Assembly (NCBI GenBank): GCA_036346355.1 | Contig: CM070581.1 | Coordinates: 8,370,001-8,434,000, forward strand | Length of the DNA: 64,000 bases | Direction: 5' to 3' | Origin: Rhipidocladum racemiflorum | Taxonomy: Eukaryota; Streptophyta; Magnoliopsida; Poales; Poaceae | Part shown: positions 34,282-46,500 of the stretch, piece after piece | How positions within the stretch are numbered: the stretch's first letter is position 1 | Layout of the letters: every line of letters starts with the position of its first letter | The notes under the pieces: generated by a model | Told to the model about the DNA's origin: nothing | The model's database searches: none | What the model saw: only the letters and a program-made list of their open reading frames with translations | Translations under genes and position numbers: made by a program

Positions 34282-37200
34282 TGTGAGACCACGGATCAGC
34301 TATCCAGAATCTCCTGTGTGTTTCCGTACTAGTCCCAGATCAGTAGCTAGTACACACAGTCACAGTGATACTTCATTGCCGAACAAAACGAAACTGTAAT
34401 ATAAATATTCAAGTATGGGCCACATGGCCACTTATTACAATACTCGGTCCAACGACCGGACACTCAAAACAATGAAGCAAAAGAAAGCAACGAGCTTAAC
34501 GCCACAACGCCACAAAGCATTTACTAGGAACGCGACTAGTCCTCCTGGCAATCCTCCTCGAAGAACTCCTCTTCTTCCTCGGCATCTTGATAAATCTCTG
34601 ATGATTACAATGTTGGTGTAGCACGTGAGTACAAAAGTACTCAGCAAGTCGGGAAAGTATGATCATGAGGGGCTTTCCAAAGGAAGCTTAATAGGGTTTA
34701 TTTGCATAAAGCCACATTTGATTAAATCATACTTAAGTAATAAATTTCATAAAGCATATTTTACAACTCTTTTTAATAATTGAATTATTTATTATTGTAG
34801 TGAGGTTCTATCCACCATCACTAACATAAAGGCTCTATCCGCCAACTGTTCAAAGATCAAGGTTAATCATGTGACTCCATCCGTCAAATGCAAAACAGGT
34901 TCTATCCACCTGGGTTGGCTCTTTCCGCCAAACAACATTCGAGAGTTCTAACCACTCCCGAACCCCAAAACAAAACACTTTTCGGTTTTAAAACCAAAAC
35001 CAAAGTCTACCAATATGAAAGCATTCCTTGCTTTGCCTTTGACCGTAGGCACGGCTATTCGAATAGTTTATACTCTGCAGAGGTGTACAACTTTACCCAC
35101 AAGACAAGATATACCCTTGATGCCATGCAATTAACACACTTCCTTAGGTGTGTGCGGAGGATATCTTGACAAGGCCGTTACAATGTATCTACCTAGCTAG
35201 ACCCACCCGCCGAGGTTTCACCGTGTTAGGGTTCCCTCCACCAGATCTGAAGCCCCTCTTGCGCCGTGTGAGCAAAACAACATCCACAACAATGCCTCCG
35301 TCCGGCTCTCACACAACAACCGAGTGGTGAGTCTAAACTAGGCTTCTACAAATTAGTGAGCCAGGTCGTACCATTATAGACATGTGGTAGTACGGTTATG
35401 CTTAAAATGGCAATCATAAGAGTCGGTCCTTATATGACTTGGGGCGGTACTTGCACCGAAGGATCAAGACTTGATCCGCTTCCACCTGACATTCCAGGCC
35501 GCCCAAGTCAAAATCATTTTTCTTTTCTTTTATTTTAGAAAACAGGACCAAAATCGTAATAATAACTTTCAAATCACGTTTAATAACATTCTTTTTGAAT
35601 AATCCCACCCATGGGTTGTTTTCATCGGAAAAGGTCCTAAGCAATTCTACCGTACTACATAGCAACGGATACCATATAAACATAGGCATGGTATAAACAA
35701 TGTTCTAGGGTTACAATGGATATGATTAACAATGTCATGGAGGAATAAACAAGTTCGGAATAACTAGCTCTTACATTTGACATATTTAATTAAAAATAGC
35801 CATGCAACTTTATAAACAATTTTAAATCATTTCGCAAACATAGGAGCAAAGTGCATCAAGGAGACTTGCCTTCAGTTGCGGCGGCGGTGTCGAACTCGGA
35901 AGGCTCGACGGCGAAATCGGCGGTCGCGGCGGGATCGTCGACTACACGCAAAACGAGGCAATAAATAAATAACAGAAAATAAATAAAATCCAAAAATTAT
36001 AAAATTAGTACTGGCAGAAAGGTATCGATTTATGATGAATTTAGAAATTTGAACGAGGTCAAACGGAGTTCGGATGAGAAAGTTATGAGCTTCCGAAGTT
36101 TGAATTTCGAATAAATCGAAAACCGAGAATATTCCGGGAATATTCCCTTCGGGTTTGACTGGTCAACAGAGGCTTTGACTGGCTTTGACTGGTTTGACTA
36201 GGTCTTTGGGGATGTGGCAGTGGGCCCCACATGTCATTGGGAGGGAGTAGCTTCTCCATGAAGCTTCCCATGCCATGGCAATGGAGGAGAGAGAGATTGA
36301 GGGAGAGAGAGGGAAGGGAGAGAGAGGGGGGCTCGCCGGAGGGCGGCCGTGGCGCGGCGGTCGTCGGCGCGGCAGCCGGCGTGGCGGCGCCGGCCGGCGA
36401 GCCGGCCACTGCCACAAGACACGCTGCATCTGCGGCCGGGCGACGAAGCGGCGGCGGCGGGCAGCCAGCGAAGGGCGGCAGCGAGCACGCCGGCCACCAT
36501 GCACACGCACAGAGAAACCCAAAAACAAAACAGAGATGGCCCTTTTCATCTAAAATCCGATTTTTAGCCCAATTTTGCATGGATTCGATCCAAACAAAAA
36601 GCTAGAACCTCTAGAGGACCTCCTTAGCAACATCTAGGAGGAAGGAATTGAACCGATTCTCACCGAAATCGAAGAAATCGACGACGAACACGGGTGCGGC
36701 CGAGACGAGCAAAATCTGAAATTCGTCGTCCACAGTCGATGAAACCTAAAATCAATGGAAGGATTACAATCTAGACTCCCTCACGGACTCAACAAAAGAA
36801 ACGGAATAGAAATTGAACCACCGAGGAGGGAGATATGAGCAAGAACACGAAGAACGCGAAGAACACAAAAGTTCGTCGGTTTTCTTGATCTTGCGGCCAA
36901 TTGGATGTGAGAGGCTAACGGAGAGCTATACCACCGGAAAGAGGGCTCTTATACGGAGAGATGAGGGGCGGAATCACGCGAAACGGATTAGAAACGGCTG
37001 CGCAATCACCATAAAGGTCGATTTCGGTTTCCTCGCAACCGTTCAAAATCCAGCGAGATCTCGGGGGCATTATCCCCATGGATAGAAAGAGGAGGTCGTT
37101 GCGATTCCAACGGATCCGACGGTTATTGATTTGGAGTTGTATGGAGGGAGATACACGAATTTGAATCCATGGAGGAGAGAAGGAAGCTTCTCTGATCTTT

Positions 37201-37764
37201 CTCCCAAACAAACACACGTACAGGCCAGCCCAAGGTTGAAGAAGCAACTGTTCACTTGCCACGTGGCGGCCTGCGGTTGGACGGCTTATACGCGAAAGTT
37301 CCGCCCTACAGAAAAATAAGGAAAAATGGCCTAAAAATTCCGGAAAAATTCCTAGAGCCATTTTGGATTATTTGGAACTCAATGAAACTGGTTTGGTTGA
37401 ATTTGGATGATTTTTGTGGAATTGGATATTCGGGCGCGGATCGCAAGCATTAAACAAAAGCCGCGCGAGATAAAATAGGAACGGATGTCCAAAAATCCGG
37501 GGAATGATTCCTAAAATCATTTCAGAATATTTGGAACATTTTAGAAGTGGTTTGGAGATTTTTGGAGCACTTTTGGACTCGGGTGAATTTTCGGGTCCCG
37601 GCGGGGACTGGAAAACCCGATTTTTCGCCCAGGAGGGAATTAATTCCCGATTTCGAAGGGGAATGGATGCCAGGTTATTATAAACACCAAAGAAACTCCA
37701 ACTTTTGAATTTACTTCATTTAAATTAGGTTTTTCTCCAGAAAAGCCAAAACGAGGATGCTACA
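34282..37764 (-). repeat. 3' LTR of the Tekay-like element
   Basis: On the minus strand it begins TGTAGCATCCTCG and ends GGTCTCACA, directly next to the target duplication AACAG. It is nearly identical to 43595-47068 except for a GC-rich patch at about 36330-36490 and scattered small changes. A minus-strand TATA-like CGTATAAGAG lies near 36950. Frames inside (such as a 148-codon one at 36915-37361) occur in both LTRs and look non-coding. Confidence 0.95.
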
Positions 37765-37780
37765 AACCTACCCCCCTTAG
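37765..37780 (-). other. Polypurine tract
   Basis: On the minus strand CTAAGGGGGGTAGGTT directly precedes the LTR start TGTAGC. This is the expected plus-strand primer of the retrotransposon. Confidence 0.85.
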
Positions 37781-37799
37781 AGAGAATCTCGTCCCCGAG

Positions 37800-38294
37800 A
37801 TTCGGACGGAGAAAGAAAAAGGTTAGGGAACTCTGCTCGAAGATCTTCTTCACGCTCCCAAGTAGCTTCCTTCTCCGAATGGTTGCTCCACTGAACCTTG
37901 CAGAACTTGATCACTCGGCTTCATCCAAAACCTTGATGGGATACTCCGGGTAAGACAAGTCTTCTTTGAGTTCCATGTCTTCCAACGGCAACTGATGTTC
38001 CGGCACTCGGAGACACTTCTTTAACTGAGACACATGAAAAACATCATGTACTCCTGACAGCTGCGGCGGCAACTCCAATTTATACGCAACCTCTCCTTTT
38101 CGGGCAATCACCTTGAATGGTCCGATATAGCGGGGTGCTAATTTTCCACTGACGCGGAACCGCTTCATTCCTTTCATCGGGGATACCTTCAAATACACAT
38201 GATCTCCTGGTACAAAGCTTAAGTCTCGTCGACGATTGTCCGCATAACTCTTCTGTCTTGACTGAGCCGTCTTCAAATTTGCACGGATTCGCAA
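37800..38294 (-). pseudogene. Integrase C-terminus with chromodomain-like tail
   Basis: The minus frame 38294-37911 carries the integrase C-terminal GPF-type module: GDHVYLKVSPMKGMKRF, then KLAPRYIGPFKVIARKGEV and GVHDVFHVSQLKKC. After LDEAE the frame meets a TGA. In another frame the sequence continues as FCKVQWSNHSEKEATWE and LRAEFPNLF, the end of a chromodomain-like module that in chromoviruses guides integration toward marked chromatin. A small deletion near 37918 has probably broken the join. The upstream junction with the DDE core near 38280 is also frameshifted. Confidence 0.8.
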
Positions 38295-39745
38295 TCGACT
38301 TGCTCTTCGGCTTCTTTTAGAACATCAGGTCCGATGATTTGTCCTCCTCCAGTCTCTTTCCAATACAGTGGTGTCCTGCACTTTCTTCCATACAAAGCTT
38401 CAAAAGGCGCCATCTTCAAACTGGCTTGATAACTGTTGTTATAGGAAAACTCTGCATAGGGCAAATTTTGATCCCACGAGCCTTTATATGTTAGAGCACA
38501 AGCTCTCAACATATCCTCTAAGATTTGATTGACCCTTTCGGTCTGGCCATCCGTTTGGGGATGATATGCAGTACTGAAATTCAGATTCGTGCCCAACACG
38601 TCATGCAATTGCTGCCAGAATCTCGAGGTGAACTGGGAACCTCGATCAGACACAATCTTCTTTGGCACACCGTGTAAACATACAATCTTAGCCATATACA
38701 ACTCGGCAAGCTTATCTCCAGAATAGGTTGTCTTTACCGGGATAAAGTGGGCCACTTTGGTCAATCGATCCACAATAACCCAGATGGAATCATAACCGGA
38801 TTTAGTTTTGGGTAATCCAGTTATAAAATCCATTCCAATTTCTTCCCATTTCCATACAGGCACTTGCAACGGCTGCAATAGACCGGCTGGTCTCTGATGC
38901 TCCGCTTTTACCAACTGGCACACGTCACAACGTGCCACAAAATCTGCAACTTCCTTCTTCATATTAGACCACCAATACTTCTCTTTCAAATCAGCATACA
39001 TTTTGGTGCCTCCTGGGTGAATAGAATATACTGAATCGTGAGCTTCCTTCAAGATCACCTTCTTGATTTCTTCTTGGTTAGGGACCACTATTCTTTTCCC
39101 GAACCAAACAGTTCCCTGGTCATCTTCTGAAAATCCGGGGTGCTTTCCTTTCTTTAGACCTTCCTTCAGGTTGGCAATACCTTGATCGTCCTTCTGAGCT
39201 TCTCGGATCTGATCCTCAAGGGTTGATTTGACCTCCAAAGAATAAATGCACCCTTCGTTTACTAATTCCAGGTTAAGGTGCCGAAATTCATCGTGAAGCG
39301 CCGGTTGGCTTTGTTGCACTCTCGTATTGTTGCAGTGAGCTTTCCTGCTCAAAGCATCCGCAACAACGTTCGCTTTTCCAGGGTGATAATGAATTCCCAG
39401 ATTATAATCTTTCACCAACTCTAGCCATCTTCTCTGTCTCAGGTTAAGATCAGGCTGAGTGAAGATATACTTCAGACTTTTATGATCCGTATAGATTTCA
39501 CATCTATTGCCGATCAAGTAATGCCTCCATATCTTGAGTGCGTGCACAATCAGCGCTAACTCCAAGTCATGAATAGGATAGTTTTCTTCATGAGGTCGCA
39601 GTTGTCTTGAAGCATAGGCTATTACCTTTCCTTCTTGCATCATAACACATCCAAGTCCTTGCTTTGAAGCATCACAATACACTTCAAAGTCCTTATGGAT
39701 GTCCGGCAAAATCAACACTGGAGCTGAGGTTAATCTTTTTTTCAA
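38273..39745 (-). pseudogene. RNase H and integrase core of the Tekay-like element
   Basis: Continuous 490-codon minus frame. RNase H comes first: LPDIHKDFEVYCDASKQGLG, then YASRQLRPHEENYP, YTDHKSLKYIF and the NVVADALSRK end. Integrase follows with its zinc-binding HHCC module (HPGGTKMYADLKEKYWW, CDVCQLVKAEHQ) and DDE core (WEEIGMDFITGLP, IVSDRGSQFTSRFW, STAYHPQTDGQTERVNQ). All catalytic positions I can check are present. The open frame starts inside pol, so it is a fragment of the polyprotein. It is cut from reverse transcriptase by a frameshift near 39770 and from the integrase tail near 38280. Confidence 0.92.
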
Positions 39746-39779
39746 CTCCTGAAAACTTTGCTCACAGGCTTTAGTCCAT

Positions 39780-40049
39780 TCAAACTTCTTTTCCTTTTGG
39801 AAGCCGAGTAAGAGGTCCGGCTATCTTCGAGAAACCTTCAATGAATCTACGATAATAACCACTAATCCAAGAAAACTTGAATCTCGGGATCGACTTGGGT
39901 TGTGTCCAATCCAAAACATCTCTCACTTTCGCTCGATCTACTGCTACTCCTGCAGCAGAAATGATATGACCCAGGAAAGACACTTCTTTCAGCCAGAAGT
40001 CACATTTACTAAACTTGGCATACAGTTGATGCTCTCTTAACGTTTCCAA
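39780..40049 (-). pseudogene. Reverse transcriptase thumb/connection segment
   Basis: Ninety-residue stretch continuing reverse transcriptase after an in-frame stop at about 40055: LYAKFSKCDFWLKEVSFLGH, then GVAVDRAKVRDVLDW and GYYRRFIEGFSKIAGPLTRL. The preceding stop and the frameshift after it at about 39770 separate it from the neighbours. Confidence 0.88.
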
Positions 40050-40055
40050 GACTAT

Positions 40056-41141
40056 TCACAGATGATCTTCATGCTCTTTTCTGCTCTTGGAATAGACAAG
40101 AATGTCGTCGATGAAGACTACGACGAACTTGTCTAAATACTCCATAAACACTTTATTCATCAGATTCATGAAATAAGAAGGAGCATTGGTTAGCCCAAAA
40201 GACATGACTGTGAACTCATACAGTCCATATCGGGTGGTGAAGGCTGTCTTCGGAATATCTTCCTTTCTTATCTTCAGCTGGTGATATCCCGATCCCAAAT
40301 CTATTTTGGAGAAGACTTGGGCTCCCTTCAACTGGTCAAACAGATCATCTATCCGAGGCAGCGGATACTTGTTCTTGATCGTGACCTCATTCAAAGACCT
40401 GTAGTCTATGCACATCCTCAGACTACCGTCTTTCTTGGTGACGAAGATCACAGGCGATCCCCACGGCGACGAACTGGGTCTGATGAATCCTTTCTCTTGC
40501 AATTCCTCAATCTGCTTCTTCATCTCGACCAACTCGTTAGAAGGCAAACGGTAGGGTCTTTTCGAGATTGGAGCGGTACCCGGTACTAGCTCAATCACAA
40601 ATTCCACATCTTGATCTGGTGGCATACCAGGCAACTCATCCGGGAACAGATCCGGGTACTCATTGACGATCGGTACCTTCTCCAACGAAGTACCTTTCAA
40701 ACGGTTTAGGGTGCTACCCCCCTTAGAGGCAAGATTAGATAAAAACTCCACTCTAATCCCCTCGTATCGGGTAAGAGAGATAGCTCTACTAGCACAGTCT
40801 ATCTGACCCTTATACTTGGTTAACCAATCCATTCCAAGGATTACTTCTATACCCTTAGTATCCAACAGTATTAAGTTCGCTAGGAATTTTACCCCTTTTA
40901 TTACTATATCCATTTTTGGACAAACAGTAGTGGTTCTTAGTTCTTTTCCAGGGGATTGCACTAGCAAAGGGTTTCTTAACTGTATGGTGTTCCAGCTATG
41001 CTTTTTAACCAAGTACTCTGATATGAAAGAATGGGTTGCACCAGAATCAAACAGAACTGAAGCAGGTACTGAGTTCACATGAAACTTACCATAGACCACG
41101 TCTGGCGCATCCTGAGCTTCCTCCGCGGTGATGTGGTTCAC
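40056..41141 (-). pseudogene. Protease and reverse transcriptase (palm) of the Tekay-like element
   Basis: 361-codon minus frame. The aspartic protease active site is LFDSGATHSFIS (residues ~30-41), with the flap-side GMDWL motif after it. Reverse transcriptase follows, with RPYRLPSNELVEMKKQ, LRMCIDYRSLNEVTIKNKYP, FSKIDLGSGYHQLKI, FTVMSFGLTNAPSYFM and the catalytic box as FIDD (FVVVFIDDILVYS), a normal variant in chromoviruses. The frame stops after HEDHL at 40056, where the polyprotein should continue. That premature stop alone would prevent full Pol. Confidence 0.92.
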
Positions 41142-41224
41142 ACGCCCTCTTCCTGCAGTCCTTGGCGTGCGCGGAGTCTGAGGGGTTCCTCTTCCTTGAG
41201 CCGGCAGGCGCGAGCCGGGCGTCG

Positions 41225-42316
41225 ATCCCTAAGTTAAACCTCACGGGGTGACGGCCGACGCTTCTTGGGGCGATTGTTGGCGTAGTGCCCCATCTCTCTG
41301 CAGCTTAAAGCATCGCACTCGCCATCGCCATTGTCCCACTCTTCGAGCTTGAGCTCTGCTTTGCTCGCGAGGGCTTGTCTGTGGGGCGTGGGGTAGACAT
41401 TGGGGTCTGGGGCCACAGCTCTCTTGGCTTTCTTTGGATCTTCTTCTTGAAAAGTCGAGGGCACAGGCTACACGGCACCGTGTCTGAAACATCATTTTTC
41501 TCTTGCGCGACTCAAAAAGCTGACGCTGGGCATCCTCTTGAATCAGCGCCTTGTTGATCATGTGCTGGAACGACGGGTAGTCGCTTGAAACCAGCTGTAC
41601 CTTCAAGTTGGGGTCAAGGCCCTCCATGAATCGCCAAATCTTGGCCTCGTCAGTGGCGACATCTGCGGTCGCGTACCGGGACAGCTGAGTGAAGCGGTTA
41701 AGGTACTCCGAGACAGACAAGTTTCCCTTGTGAAACTCACGACGCTTCATTTCCATAATCCCCCTTGGGATATGAGTAGCCCTGAAGGCTTCCACGAACT
41801 CGTTCCATGGAATGTTCTGCGGGTCGGCATGGGCGGCACAGTAGTTCTCCCACCAGTTGGCTGCAGTTCCTTTGAGCTGGTGAGATGCGTACTGCACACT
41901 CTCTATGTCATCGCCGAGCCAAGTGCGATTTGCGCTCAACTTCCTTGAGCGATCATCCGCATCCAGCGGATCTGCGGATCCAAAGAAAAGTCGGGGTCGA
42001 GTCTCATGAACTCCCCAAACTTAGATTGGGGCGGTTGAGCTTGAGCTGCATCGCAGCGGCTTGGGGTTGGTTCAGACGTTACGAGCTAACGCTGAAGAAT
42101 CTGAAGCCGCATCACCATCATTTGCTCCATGTTTGGCGGCCGAGCCGGGTGGTGGGGCGGCGGATCATCTTGTGGCGGCAGGTGTTGCACTTGCTCTTGT
42201 CCTTGCGGCTGCGGTGGCTCCACATACTCTGCTTCCTCTTGAAAGTGCACCGGTCCACGGGCTCGTCCACGGCCTCTACCACGGCCTGCGGGCCTTCCAC
42301 GACCAACGTTCTCCAT
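41225..42316 (-). pseudogene. Broken gag of the Tekay-like element
   Basis: Starts at a Met followed by a Gly/Arg-rich run (RPAGRGRGRGRARG). The conserved Gag core is in 41939-41241: SVQYASHQLKGTAANWWENY, EFVEAFRATHIPRGIMEMKR and LSVSEYLNRFTQLSRYATAD. A frame change separates the N-terminus from the core near 41940-42090. The zinc knuckle near 41290 should read CxxCxxxGHxxxxC but is split between two frames (CDALSCREMGHYANN in one frame, RCFKLQRDG in the other). This copy cannot give intact Gag. Confidence 0.82.
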
Positions 42317-42965
42317 CTGCACATGGCGGTCAGGCACAAGGAAAGAGGGAGAAGCATAGGTAAGCAATGGGGAACTAAACCACATCCTCAACACAAGGGC
42401 ACAACCAAAAGAGCACACAACCGAAGGAAAAACCAACTGAACTTCAATTAAAATCAAATAGTTTTGGAGGTGGCTGTATCACAAATGCCTAAGGGCACGA
42501 TACAATCCAGCAATCACTTATTCTACGCTCTAACGCGACAAAATTAAGATCCTGCAGACTGAAACTATCTAAGAACTCGCGTCGCTGCCGAAGACGCACG
42601 GTGACGGGTCCTCCTCCTCTTCCTCCTCCTCGCTCCTGCTGCGGGAAGGTGAAGGCTAGCTGCCGAAGATCCTGCTTCCTTCAGGGCAGCCAAAGCAATC
42701 GAGAAAACCCTGGCGGCGAAGGGAGACGAAACGGACTTGCGCGCAGAGTCCAAGCCTCGCACCTTGATGACGCTTGGTGGCGGCGCGTCCCTTCCGATGT
42801 CGCGGGCCGGGCGGTTCCTCCCGAACCGGGCCGGTGGTGGCGGCGCCACGGCCGTGCCTCTGACACGCGCCGGCGGTGGAGGCAATGGGATGCTCCTCCT
42901 CTCCTCCTCGAACCGAGATCTTCTCTCTCGCCGTCAAGTCCCGACGCAGACTCCGGCTAAATCGA

Positions 42966-43394
42966 TCATCCGGACGTAGGCCTCATCCTGCGCTGGGACG
43001 AGTGACCCCAAGTGCACCACGGTCGGGTCCCTCTCTGGGCCAAACTCCTAAACCAGGTGTACACTCGCCCAACCTGGAAGCGGGGAAACAGCCGGTACGG
43101 AGAGTTCTCCAGCATATCGCGGTAGCTCTGTCCCAACATGAGGATAGCCTTTACGCCGCGTCTGCGCTGTGACGCCAGAATTGGTCTCTCGGCCGTGAAG
43201 TAAAACGGCCGGTCCTCGACGCGAAGGCGGCTCCTCGCGAAGACTAGCAAGCGGACCTGCCACATGTCCTGGACAAGACCAGGCATCGACTGGTAGCGAT
43301 ACTCCGGGCGATGGGAAATCCCGGCTCTGGAGCATCGATGTGACTCCTCGCAAAAGCCTCCAGCCTCGCCGGCAAAGGTGGTGTAAACCGACAT
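42966..43394 (-). CDS. Extra ORF between primer site and gag
   Basis: 142-codon minus frame starting about 200 nt after the primer-binding site. It has a protein-like composition with several aromatic residues (PEYRYQSMPGLVQDMWQVRL, then VEDRPFYFTAERP and YRDMLENSPYRLFPR). It resembles, from memory, hypothetical proteins from other grass Ty3/gypsy elements, but I cannot give it a domain name. It may be an upstream exon or separate 'ORF0'; a further GC-rich frame at 42656-42937 could continue it after a splice. No function can be stated. Confidence 0.5.
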   Translation of the reverse strand: MSVYTTFAGEAGGFCEESHRCSRAGISHRPEYRYQSMPGLVQDMWQVRLLVFARSRLRVEDRPFYFTAERPILASQRRRGVKAILMLGQSYRDMLENSPYRLFPRFQVGRVYTWFRSLAQRGTRPWCTWGHSSQRRMRPTSG

Positions 43395-43577
43395 CTACAA
43401 ATTTTGAAAGAAGACAGAATTAGTAACCAAAATTTAAATAACAGAGAGGATGAACACAAGATACTAAGATAGAAGAGATAGAAGCAAAGGAACTTAAACT
43501 TTTGCAAGTACATTTTTATAAAATATAAGTCCTTAAGGCTTTGCCATGCTAACTAGGTCACGTCCTACAGTCGTCAA

Positions 43578-43590
43578 GGCTCTGATACCA
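43578..43590 (-). other. Primer-binding site (initiator tRNA-Met)
   Basis: The minus strand reads TGGTATCAGAGCC, complementary to the 3' end of plant initiator tRNA-Met, four nt inside the end of the 5' LTR. It fixes the orientation of the element. Confidence 0.93.
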
Positions 43591-43594
43591 CCGC

Positions 43595-46500
43595 TGTGAG
43601 ACCCCGGATCAGCTATCCAGAATCTCCTGTGTGTTTCCGTACTAGTCCCAGATCAGTAGCTAGTACACACAGTCACAGTGATACTTCATTGCCGAACAAA
43701 ACGAAACTGTAATATAAATATTCAAGTATGGGCCACATGGCCACTTATTACAATACTCGGTCCAACGACCGGACACTCAAAACAGCGGAAGCAAAAGAAA
43801 GCAACGAGCGAACGCCACAGGTGATGACTAGGAACGCGACTAGTCCTCCTGGCAATCCTCCTCGAAGAACTCCTCTTCTTCCTCGGCATCTTGATAAATC
43901 TCTGATGATTACAATGTTGGTGTAGCACGTGAGTACAAAAGTACTCAGCAAGTCGGGAAAGTATGATCATGAGGGGCTTTCCAAAGGAAGCTTAATAGGG
44001 TTTATTTGCATAAAGCCACATTTGATTAAATCATATTTAAGTAATAAATTTCATAAAGCATATTTTACAACTCTTTTTAATAATTGAATTATTTATTATT
44101 GTAGTGAGGTTCTATCCACCATCACTAACATAAAGGCTCTATCCGCCAACTGTTCAAAGATCAAGGTTAATCATGTGACTCCATCCGTCAAATGCAAAAC
44201 AGGTTCTATCCACCTGGGTTGGCTCTTTCCGCCAAACAACATTCGAGAGTTCTAACCACTCCCGAACCCCAAAACAAAACACTTTTCGGTTTTAAAACCA
44301 AAACCAAAGTCTACCAATATGAAAGCATTCCTTGCTTTGCCTTTGACCGTAGGCACGGCTATTCGAATAGTTTATACTCTGCAGAGGTGTACAACTTTAC
44401 CCATAAGACAAGATATACCCTTGATGCCATGCAATTAACACACTTCCTTAGGTGTGCTTGTGAGGATATCTTGACAAGGCCGTTACAATGTATCTACCTA
44501 GCTAGACTCCACCGCCGAGGTTTCACTGCCGTTAGGGTTCCCTCCACCCGATCTGAAGCCCCTCTTGCGCCGTGTGAGCAAAACAACATCCACAACAATG
44601 CCTCCGTCCGGCTCTCACACAACAACTGAGTGGTGAGTCTAAACTAGGCTTCTACAAATTAGTGAGCCAGGTCGTACCATTATAGACATGTGGTAGTACG
44701 GTTATGCTTAAAATGGCAATCATAAGCGTCGGTCCTTATATGACATGGGGCGATACTTGCACCGAAGGATCAAGACTTGATCCGCTTCCACCTGACATTC
44801 CAGGCCGCCCAAGTCAAAATCATTTTTCTTTTCTTTTATTTTAGAAAACAGGACCAAAATCGTAATAATAACTTTCAAATCACGTTTAATAACATTCTTT
44901 TTGAATAATCCCACCCATGGGTTGTTTTCATCGGAAAAGGTCCTAAGCAATTCTACCGTACACATAGCAACGGATACCATATAAACATAGGCATGGTATA
45001 AACAATGTTCTAGGGTTACAATGGATATGATTAACAATGTCATGGAGGAATCAACAAGTTCGGAATAACTAGCTCTTACATTTGACATATTTAATTAAAA
45101 ATAGCCATGCAACTTTATAAACAATTTTAATTCATTTCACAAACATAGGAGCAAAGTGCATCAAGGAGACTTGCCTTCAGTTGCGGCGGCGGTGTCGAAC
45201 TCGGAAGGCTCGACGGCGAAATCGGCGGTCGCGGCGGGATCGTCGACTACACGCAAAACGAGGCAATAAATAAATAACAGAAAATAAATAAAATCCAAAA
45301 ATTATAAAATTAGTACTGGCAGAAAGGTATCGATTTATGATGAATTTAGAAATTTGAACGAGGTCAAACGGAGTTCGGATGAGAAAGTTATGAGCTTCCG
45401 AAGTTTGAATTTCGAATAAATCGAAAACCGAGAATATTCCGGGATTATTCCCTTCGGGTTTGACTGGTCAACAGAGGCTTTGACTGGTTTGACTAGGTCT
45501 TTGGGGATGTGGCAGTGGGCCCCACATGTCATTGGGAGGGAGTAGCTTCTCCATGAAGCTTCCCATGCCATGGCAATGGAGGAGAGAGAGATTGAGGGAG
45601 AGAGAGGGAAGGGAGAGAGAGGGGCTCGCGGAGGGGGCGCGACGGCGGCGCGGCGGGCGCCGGCCGGTGAGCGGCCATGACGACGGATTGCCAGACACGC
45701 TGCATGCGCGCGACGGGCGACGGGCGGCGGCGGCAGCCGGCGGCGAAGGAAGGCGGGCGCCGGTGGCCGGCGAAGGGCGGATCTGGCGAGCACGCCGGCC
45801 ACCATGCACACGCACAGAGAAACCCAAAAACAAAACAGAGATGGCCCTTTTCATCTAAAATCCGATTTTTAGCCCAATTTTGCATGGATTCGATCCAAAC
45901 AAAAAGCTAGAACCTCTAGAGGACCTCCTTAGCAACATCTAGGAGGAAGGAATTGAACCGATTCTCACCGAAATCGAAGAAATCGACGACGAACACGGGT
46001 GCGGCCGAGACGAGCAAAATCCGAAATTCGTCGTCTGCAGTCGATGAAACCTAAAATCAATGGAAGGATTAGAATCTAGACTCCCTCACGGACTCAACAA
46101 AAGAAACGGAATAGAAATTGAACCACCGAGGAGGGAGATATGAGCAAGAACACGAAGAACGCGAAGAACACAAAAGTTCATCGGTTTTCTTGATCTTGCG
46201 GCCAATTGGATGTGAGAGGCTAACGGAGAGCTATACCACCGGAAAGAGGGTTCTTATACGGAGAGATGAGGGGCGGAATCACGCGAAACGGATTAGAAAC
46301 GGCCGCGCAATCACCATAAAGGTCGATTTCGGTTTCCTCGCAACCGTTCAAAATCCAGCGAGATCTCGGGGGCATTATCCCCATGGATAGAAAGAGGAGG
46401 TCGTTGCGATTCCAACGGATCCGACGGTTATTGATTTGGAGTTGTATGGAGGGAGATATACGAATTTGAATCCATGGAGGAGAGAAGGAAGCTTCTCTGA

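Noticed and set aside
33939..34292. 117-codon minus frame before the Tekay-like element
   Set aside because: It crosses the LTR boundary and the target duplication, so it cannot be an old gene. Composition is that of random GC-rich DNA.
36915..37361. 148-codon minus frame, also present at 46220-46666
   Set aside because: Duplicated only because it lies in both LTRs. It has no domain, and LTRs are not expected to code.
43578..43590. tRNA-Met-like sequence taken as a tRNA gene
   Set aside because: Only the 3' terminal complement is present. It is the primer-binding site of the retrotransposon.
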